Assembly: GCA_029339505.1 (NCBI GenBank)
Contig: JAQISU010001239.1
Span: 11,049,501 to 11,113,500, forward strand
Reading direction: 5' to 3'
Length of the DNA stretch: 64,000 bases
Source of the DNA: Unio delphinus
Lineage: Eukaryota > Mollusca > Bivalvia > Unionida > Unionidae
Positions 56,715 through 64,000 of the stretch are shown in pieces. The position numbers were made by a program, and so were the translations under genes. Positions within the stretch are counted from its first letter, which is position 1, and each line of letters opens with the position of its first letter. The notes under the pieces were generated by a model. That model did not search any database. It was given only the letters and a program-made list of their open reading frames with translations, and was not told the origin of the DNA.

Positions 56715-57195
56715 TTGGGGGTCAATTTTGACCCGTTTTTTAGACAGCACAATGCCATTACTACGGTTTTAGGGTAGTTTCTAGGCATACATGTTAAGCA
56801 CAGCACAATGCCATTACTACGGTTTTAGGGTAGTTTTTAGGCATACATGTTAAGGACAGCACAATGCCGTTACTACGGTTTTAGGGTAGTTTCTAGGCAT
56901 ACATAAAGGATGGATATATACAATGAATGATGTCGATGAATGATTATACAGTTCCATTCGAGTGTTTTGGCAATTGTATATGGACAGCACATTTATCACG
57001 AAGCATATTCACCTAAGAGTGAATCTAACTCGTCAAATAACGGGTCAGAATCACAAGAGGATATGTTTAGCGAATGGACAGCACAAAAAATAGATTATAT
57101 ATCACGAAGCATATTCCCCTAAGAGTGAATCTAACTCGTCAAATAACGGGTTAGAATCACAAGAGGATATGTTTAGCGAATGGACATATAGGACG

Positions 57196-57251
<56 letters not shown>

Positions 57252-58400
57252 CAATGAATGCTAAGGGACAGCACAGGGGATAATACTACATATAACATTA
57301 ATTGATGGATGGATATATACAATGACAATGGATGATAAGGGACAGCACAAGACAATACTACATATAACATTAAATGAATGGATGGATATATACAATGAAT
57401 GAATGGTAAGGAACAGCACAGGGGACAATACGACATAAAACAATGAATGAATGATAAGGGACAGCACAGGGGACAATACGACATATAACAATGAATGAAT
57501 GGATGGATATATACAATGATAATGAATGATGACACTCCTACATTCAAATTGCAACCGCATATACCCCCCACAAAATCACCCTGGGTTGAATGAAAAATCA
57601 TTCACACCACGGTGTGGTGTGGTTGGTATAGTGGCTGCAATTTGAATTTCGCAGGTACCCACCCCCCAATTAAAACCATCTGTCGGTACCGTTGGCAATA
57701 ACGCCTGTTACGGGTTTCGAACAATGGGCCGCCAGTATGGCACCGCTACACGTTACGATTGAACTAACGGTTCTTATATTCGGTATGTGTTTTTGAATAT
57801 AATATATAGGTAAGCTAATACAATCAATAGCGAACAGGTGTGATGTACAATGAATGACGTCAATGGATCGATCACAAGCCACAACTGACTGAATGAACGA
57901 ATCCATATACCTTTCATGTATGAAACAAAATCGAATACTTAAAAGAAAAAAAGAAAAATACAATTATTTGTAAAACACTGCATATTTGATTCGTTTTCTT
58001 ACAAAATAATTGTATTTCCACTGAGCTAACGGTTTTTATATACGGTATATAATATATAGGTAAGTTAATATAATCAATAGCGAACAGGTGTGATGTACAA
58101 TGAATGAATTACAATGAATGACGTCAATGGATCGATCACAAGCCACAACTGACTGAACGAACGAATACATATACCTTTTGTATATGAAAATAAACCGAAT
58201 ACTTGAAAGAAAAAAACACAAAAAATAAAAATACAATTATTTATAAAAATACTACATTTTTGATTCGTTTCTTACAAAATATATTATATTTCCACTGAGA
58301 AATAATCGGAAAAACCCATTGAGATCCATAACTCTTTCATAAGCCGTAAACATACCCACACGAGTTATCTCCCTTGGTGTTATATAGAATAATGCAAAAA
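56715..58400. repeat. Block of tandem repeats inserted in the older element
   Basis: It contains a GGGTCAATTTTGACCC palindrome (56720), three units of about 57 bp (56743-56905), two of about 94 bp (56985-57182), a (TA)n tract (57199-57250), several GGACAGCACAGGGGACAATA units (57260-57530) and two of about 250 bp (57764-58265) with AGCGAACAGGTGTGATGTAC. The corresponding spacer of the younger element is only 44 bp. Confidence 0.8.
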
Positions 58401-58405
58401 CATGA

Positions 58406-58907
58406 TTAGACATACGAAAAGTGAATCTTTTGTCCAGTCCTTTTTTTAAATAGCTGATCGGGTTTTTCCCTCTGCAACATATCGTACCGACTCTATACAA
58501 ATATCAAAATACCTACTAGCCTCACCCATTGATTTGAATACAATTTGTTCGTTAGTTCTTGTATAAAAAGATTTTACGGGTCTTTTCCCAATGATTTATA
58601 AGTACCAGTTTTCCCAAACACATTATTTTCACTCGGCGTAACAGCTCGTAGATTTGATAAAGAATTATCAGTCTTAATACCATTTATGTGATCGATAACA
58701 AAACCATCTTCGACCAATCCATGAAAACACTCGTATGTGATTCTGTGATTAAGACGTATTTTCCCTTTAGCAGTAAACATCAAATACACCATATTATTCA
58801 CAAAACCGACTGGCTTCTTCAGTCTACGGTTTCTGATAATACCATCACTAGATGCCTCGTAGTTTGCAATCACAGGGTGTGGTCGGTATTCTTGGTTTAT
58901 TTATATA
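58406..58907 (-). pseudogene. HNH endonuclease, older element
   Basis: NYEASSDGIIRNRRLK, HRITYECFHG, VIDHINGIKTDNSLSNL and, after a frame change near 58575, RPVKSFYT and SVRYVAEG match the younger HNH protein. The start codon has changed from ATG to ATA, and a stop falls near the end. Confidence 0.82.
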
Positions 58908-58989
58908 CTATACTATTGTTTGTCTAATTCATTGTTTCGTTGAATTATTACATTACTTGGAAATCTATCAATGTAGTCTTGGGGTGTTC

Positions 58990-59262
58990 TTATGATTTGT
59001 CGTTGATGCTGTCAGGGTTAGAGTCATTGATGGAATTCTTAGTTCGTTTATCATAATAACGCTTCAGCTCTCTGTATCGCTTACCACCACAACCGAGACA
59101 CAACTGTGATTTTCCTCGCACCCCTACCCCACATCTTATACAAGGAATCGGACCAAGGCTTCCACGCCGAAAGCTTTGCATATGATACACACAGAACTCC
59201 TTTCTACATGATTTGTTACACGGGGTTACTGATCCAATCATAAGCCATTTGCATTGATTCAT
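58990..59262 (-). CDS. Small zinc-binding protein, kept only in the older element
   Basis: The open 90-residue frame begins MNQCKW and has paired Cys motifs: C-x3-C with CVYH, then PCIRCGVG and LCLGCGG, giving two likely zinc sites, followed by a basic RELKRYYDKR tail. The pattern occurs in other Polintons; its role is unknown. It is divergent from the polymerase gene by 43 bp. In the younger element only its first codons remain (44428-44455). Whether this frame is still expressed in a dead element is doubtful. Confidence 0.6.
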   Translation of the reverse strand: MNQCKWLMIGSVTPCNKSCRKEFCVYHMQSFRRGSLGPIPCIRCGVGVRGKSQLCLGCGGKRYRELKRYYDKRTKNSINDSNPDSINDKS

Positions 59263-59305
59263 TATATAATAAATTCTCTATTTAAATACTTGTTTTAATT
59301 ATAAT

Positions 59306-62300
59306 ATGAAGGAGTTCGAGAGATTATCGAAAATTACGCCTTGGAAAAATGCTAAATTCAATCTCGATAGAGTCTCCGTAGCACCAAAGAATCTAATGGG
59401 TGAAAGAAAAATGATAGGTAATATCCGTGATTGTTTTAATGAATTCAAACACGATGGAGTATCTCACTGTTGGTCAACATTTCGAACTGATGGTAGCGTT
59501 GATGCTACCATGAACGATAAAAAAGCAGCAGTGATAATCTCACATCTTGGGCGAAAAAGGTATTTTTTTTTAGAATAAAATTCATTATCTGATCAGACAC
59601 TGGAGATTGTATTATTCGGGATAAATACGAACCCATCTTGAAGGATAAAAGAACTGTCACTGTGAGTCAAGATTCAAAACCATGAATTTTGACTGGAATT
59701 GACAAACCATGCTACGAGAGATCTTATCCTGTAATAGCAGTTGTTTATGGGATATATCCGCTAAATGATAAACCGAATATTGAAAAACTAAAACCCATGA
59801 AATTATCATCGCTGAATTTTGTAGCAGAACGAATAATAGAACACTTCACAAATGCGCTGCGTGGAAACATATTGACTGATCTAAGACGTAAAAAAATAAA
59901 CGAGTGGGGACTAACAGTGAAGAAGCGGCAGGCAACAATTCAAAATGTGGCAGCGTTAGAACGAATACTAAAATTCCCAATATCGGTAATGACGATAACA
60001 GGCGAGATATTATACGAACCGAAATATAAATCTAGAGGAGCTCCAATCAAAATTATTGATCATAATGAACACGCATAGAAACCTGCAGTAACAATATTTC
60101 CGCGGGATAGAACCATAAAATATATACCCGCAGAGTTCTCCGGAGAAGAGAAACTATTTGAATTAATTTATCAGCTGAGTAAAAACGATCCTGTGTCAGT
60201 GTGGTTACTTCACAGTTTTGAAAACGAGGTGGGTAGATTCGATCAATTTGTAAAACCCAATGGAGAATTATACCGCACTGAAGCCCTCCAACACGCAATG
60301 AAAAAACTAGCTAGTAGTTTCTCGAAGAGTTTCGACGACGAACAATTACTAACAGAAACTGTTTTACAATTCCGTCGGTTGCAGCTCATTTTGCGAGAAA
60401 GGGAAACAAGTGGAAACCAACAAGAGCTGAATTTCTCACAGACATCAAATCAAGTTGTAAAGAATTTAACCACGGTGGATTAAGGATTACAAAATACACC
60501 GCTGAAACTATTATTTCAGTTGATATAGTCGCGTGTTATCCGGCGAGTTTTCTCGGGTACGGAGAATGCGCTGAATAATTTAAAAGATTTGGACATCCCA
60601 CACACGAGATAGCCCGTGTTGCTATTAATGGGCTACTGCCTGATTTTGATTTAACCGGATTCGCTCGTGTGGTATCATTTGAATGGCTACAGGACTTCAT
60701 CCGTGCTGTTATATTTGGATTGGTAGACATATATCTGAAAAACACTGGATGCCAATAGTGCTGTTACGGTATATGATTGATTGAAGAATGCTGATATCGC
60801 TGATTGTCAGTGAAACGATTATATCATATCGAGCTCAGACTGAAGTCTGGTTACCACAACCCAATTTAGATAGTATAATCAGCGAACAACGAAAACAATT
60901 TAACGATCTTGACGAAGAAAATATCGTGAAATGGTCCAAACAGTTATTTGAAGTTAGAAATAAAGACGCAAAGGATCTCGGTAGAAGAATAATTGGTAAA
61001 TTTACTCAAGGTGGAAATTACGACATTAAACGATATTCTTCACGGTTGATTATAGATAGTGTTGATTACGATTTTATAATCGCGGATATAACATCTAAGG
61101 GTATATACGTCGATCGTTTTCTTGTCCGATGGAACAAAATTTGGTACAATTGTTACTTACGCAGACGGAGAAAATCTTCAGTATACACATTTGAGTGCGT
61201 CTATGCTAGCTTATGCTTCTATCAATTTATGTTCGATGATAAATAGATTTCCTGACACCGCAGTTAGAGTAGCCACTGATTCATTTTATATAGACGCGAA
61301 ACATCGAGAAGCAGTGGCCAAATTCACTAATTCTGACGAGAGTTGGGGATCATGGAGAATCAAGCGGGAAATACCTTGTGATTATTCCAAATCAGCAGAT
61401 GTTACGATTCAAGATAAATATTTGAAAAATAATCAGATATCAGAACTATCTAATACACCGCTTATATCTCATCCAATATGTAGATATAAAACAGTTTATT
61501 TAAACGGCTGTGGCGGGTCAGGAAACACGACTCGTGCGTCTGAGTTATTTCGTGGGAAACCAAATATGATTTTACTAACACCAACACACAGACTAGCCAG
61601 AGAGATGAAACAACGAGGGGTAAATGCTTGTACTTATCACAGTTTCTTTCGTTGGAAAGGCGGTGAATGGACCCCTGATCGAATGGGTGAGAAATGTATT
61701 CCTGAAGTCATAATTTGGGATGAGATATGCACAGTGTCGTTAGATGTATTACAAAAGTTTCTCGAGTGGCTATTGCTAGCGAATACAAAAGTGATAATGT
61801 GCGGCGATCATGGCCAACCATCACCATTTGTCGGTTTATCGCCACATGATTGGCTAAAGAATTTTGTAGACTATTATGAAGAAATTAACACCGATCATAG
61901 AGCACTTGATGAACAATTACGCGAGTTAAAAAACTAATCAGATTACAACCTGATAGAATTCAATGTGAGATAGCGCGTGAAATAATTTCACAAACACCAT
62001 TAAAAGATTTCTGGGAAGCGTGGAGACCAAACGATTTCATAATCGCAAGTAGAAAAATAGTCAGAGACACATTTCAGATGAAGTTATTTGAATTGCATAA
62101 AGAAAAATTTACAACACTTCCAGTACCGTTGTGTTATAGAACTTCGGATACACGAAAACAGAATACTGAAGTTGATATTCCAGGACAGCGTGAAAAACAG
62201 AATTTAGTGTTAAATGATATTGTGCTGGTTGATATCAGCGTCGTCGATGATGCATTGCGCGCTGATAACTCCCCATGGACGCTAGGTTATGCAGCGACGA

Positions 62301-62741
62301 TACATTCTTCACAGGGATTGAATATATCAGATACAATTGTTTGGATGGTGGATAATCACATCGACTGGTCAAATTTTAGTTTATCTCGCAGTATCAAGAG
62401 TACGAAGAATAAATCAACTTCGAAGTGTTATTTTAGATGATAATGACACTACAATAAGTGATATTGTCAGCGTTGACATAATCAGAAAAAACTTTCTGGT
62501 TATAAACAGCAGGATAAAAAAACATAATAGAGAATTTGATATTGATACTGAATTAATAATTACGCTGAAGCAACAACAGAATAATCACTGCGCGAGTTGC
62601 AATTGTATAATGCGTTGTTGTTGGTCGGATAAAGATCCTCGCCAATTTACCGTAGACAGAAAAGATAGCAGCGTAGGTCATACCAAAGATAATGTGATGC
62701 TGACTTGTCTTGAGTGCAACAGACAAAGAGGTGCTAGTTAA
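59306..62741 (+). pseudogene. Polymerase-helicase-HNH fusion protein, older element
   Basis: It matches the 1314-residue protein nearly end to end but lacks the expanded N-terminal repeats. It is broken by a frameshift in a T run (59570), a Trp-to-stop change (about 60076), further breaks near 60390, 60578, 60785, 61150, 61937 and 62390. In the helicase the Walker A Lys is replaced (GCGGSGNT), and motif C (VRVATDSFYI) remains. The C-terminal zinc/HNH module is intact and ends tail to tail with the integrase. Confidence 0.9.
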
Positions 62742-63540
62742 GACCACGCGGCGGTAATTGAGTATCCTCGGGTATCAATTGTAATTGTTCACGAGTAAAT
62801 CCACGCTGATGAGCGGTCAAATCCAATCAATAGACTGGCGGTCTACCCGTAGATCGTGTTATGCTAGATATTTTATGCGTAGTGACACTACAAATAGGAT
62901 CAGTAGCTCTTTTTTTTTTTGTCACCTTCGAGTTCTCCTGGTTCATATAAATACCTAACAGCGACATTGCCGAGAATTTGTTGTTTTGAAAAATCTTTTT
63001 GTGGTTGTACGGGTATAGACTTCTTTTTAATCGCGTTGTTAGGTTTCATGTTCATTGTTTGAGTAATCTCGTTATTTAGCGCGGTAATTACACCTGGTAA
63101 TCTCTTGACCCATTCACGAGATCGTTTATCCTGAATAAACTCCTTCGCGTATTGATATCCAAATAACCACTTAGCAAGCGTCCAATTAAACCGTTCAACA
63201 ATTGCATGATCGCGATGTAGGGCAGTATGCCCTCGTCGTAATGCATTATTATGATTCTTCATCACTGATAGAACTGCACCCTGAAATTCCTTGCCAGGAT
63301 CAACTTGTAATAGATTTGGCCAACGTAGAGGAACTCGTCGATAAATCCTTTCAAACGCAGAAGCCACTTCAGTTGATGATTTTGTTTTTAACGGCTCTGC
63401 TTGTTTGTATCGACTCGCAACATCAACTACAGTTAACGCGTATTTGTAAACACCATCATGCGGCAGAAATAATATATCAGCCTGATGAACTTCATAAGGT
63501 ACGGTCACATCAAGTACTTAATTTGTTTAGGCGACGGACC
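62734..63540 (-). pseudogene. DDE integrase, older element, truncated
   Basis: The chain from VHQADILFLPHD to VERFNWTLAK keeps the three catalytic positions (Asp, Asp, Glu). A frameshift in a run of T bases (about 62910) separates the C-terminal part. The N-terminal 50 residues and everything beyond are lost at about 63545, where the sequence changes to unrelated DNA. Confidence 0.85.
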
Positions 63541-63597
63541 CCAAACGATTAACAATCAACTTAAAATTGACGCGTCAGCTTATTAAAATTGACTTAG

Positions 63598-64000
63598 GTA
63601 ATAGTTATGTATCCGTGGAAACGACTTGCAATTCCTCTGACACAAATGCTTTGTTGATGTCTTTGATGCTCGTTCATTCACAATAATGTGTTGACTTCCG
63701 GAAAATCAATCCGGTCTGTGACTATAAATATATCAATGGACCATACCAGGTCAGTAGCACGACTTTACCCGCCTCGGTCCAATGAAATAGTTTCTAAACG
63801 AGCCTAACACGGTTGGTTGTGCAACTGATTTATGCATAACGATGACAGTCTTCTGTTGCATTGCTGCAGCAGGGTTTAATCCAATCGTGTGTGTGACTTT
63901 TTAGTGCTTTTATGACTGTTGCAAATCGTGTTAGCCGCTCTCAAGGGAGAACACTCAAAGTTCGAGACCACATGCTCATGCGCGCATTAGTGTATGAATA
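63598..64000. repeat. Dispersed repeat R, right part
   Basis: It matches 4265-4680 closely. Its first 72 bases (AATAGTTATGTATCCGTGG onward) are also present just left of the older Polinton (33912-33984), so the element is flanked by a long direct duplication of R. Confidence 0.75.

Larger units (their letters stand above)
33985..63560 (-). mobile_element. Older, degenerate Polinton/Maverick (interrupted by a nested element; right end lost)
   Basis: Its own parts are 33985-38041 and 52883 to about 63560, together about 14.7 kb. It carries penton-like, membrane, fiber-like, protease, pX-like, MCP, pVI-like, unknown, HNH, zinc-finger, polymerase-helicase and integrase genes in the same relative order as the younger element but in opposite orientation. 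Most are broken. The penton-side terminal repeat is kept (33985-34203). The other end stops inside the integrase; packaging ATPase, PLA2 and terminal repeat are missing. Confidence 0.88.

Noticed and set aside
57173..57601. Cys/Ser/Pro-rich repeat proteins on the minus strand
   Set aside because: They arise from tandem repeats and a (TA)n tract.

Overview
The window is animal genomic DNA, AT-rich and full of microsatellites, tandem arrays, tRNA-derived SINE-like repeats, non-LTR retrotransposon pieces and DNA-transposon relics. One intact host gene is recognisable: a single-exon RING/B-box/coiled-coil/NHL-type TRIM protein (25473-27494, minus). This gene type, the repeat spectrum and the animal-type Polinton suggest a mollusc, probably a bivalve; the species is an inference and not proven by the sequence.

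Layout. 1-3010: decayed DNA transposon with an OTU-like N-terminal domain and a MULE-like DDE transposase. 3125-4083: reverse-transcriptase fragment of a non-LTR retrotransposon. 4083-4760: a repeat called R here. 4760-25470: gene-poor DNA with microsatellites, tandem arrays, an inverted-repeat pair, SINE-like repeats and a decayed THAP domain. 25473-27494: TRIM gene. 28195-31855: a second, diverged PHD/OTU/MULE transposon. 32565-33984: a second retrotransposon fragment followed by R. 33985-63560: a degenerate Polinton (Maverick; adintovirus-like). Nested inside it is a nearly intact younger Polinton at 38042-52882. R resumes at 63598-64000.

The younger element is the main find. It is 14.84 kb long, with 217-bp terminal inverted repeats that appear identical, and it is flanked by a perfect 5-bp target duplication (ATAAC). 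It lies in reverse orientation in the 5' spacer of the older element's pX-like gene. Taking it out restores continuous homology between the older element's MCP and pX-like genes. It encodes a packaging ATPase, a zinc ribbon plus parvovirus-type phospholipase A2 (split by a -1 frame change at an A AAA AAC site), a DDE integrase, a 1314-residue protein joining a B-family-like polymerase, an SF1 helicase and a C-terminal zinc/HNH-like module, a free HNH endonuclease, two proteins of unknown role, a pVI-like protein, the major capsid protein, a pX-like protein, an adenain-type protease, a coiled-coil fiber-like protein, a membrane protein and a penton-like protein. Copying (polymerase-helicase), insertion (integrase), packaging (ATPase), capsid building and maturation (capsid set plus protease) and membrane crossing (PLA2, pVI-like) are all represented, so this could be a recently active virus-like element.

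The older element carries the same genes in the same relative order, but most are broken by frameshifts, stops or deletions. It has lost its ATPase/PLA2 end. Comparing the two shows gene loss, a swapped protein middle, repeat expansion in the polymerase N-terminus, resolution of an overlapping gene pair, and replacement of the terminal-repeat body.
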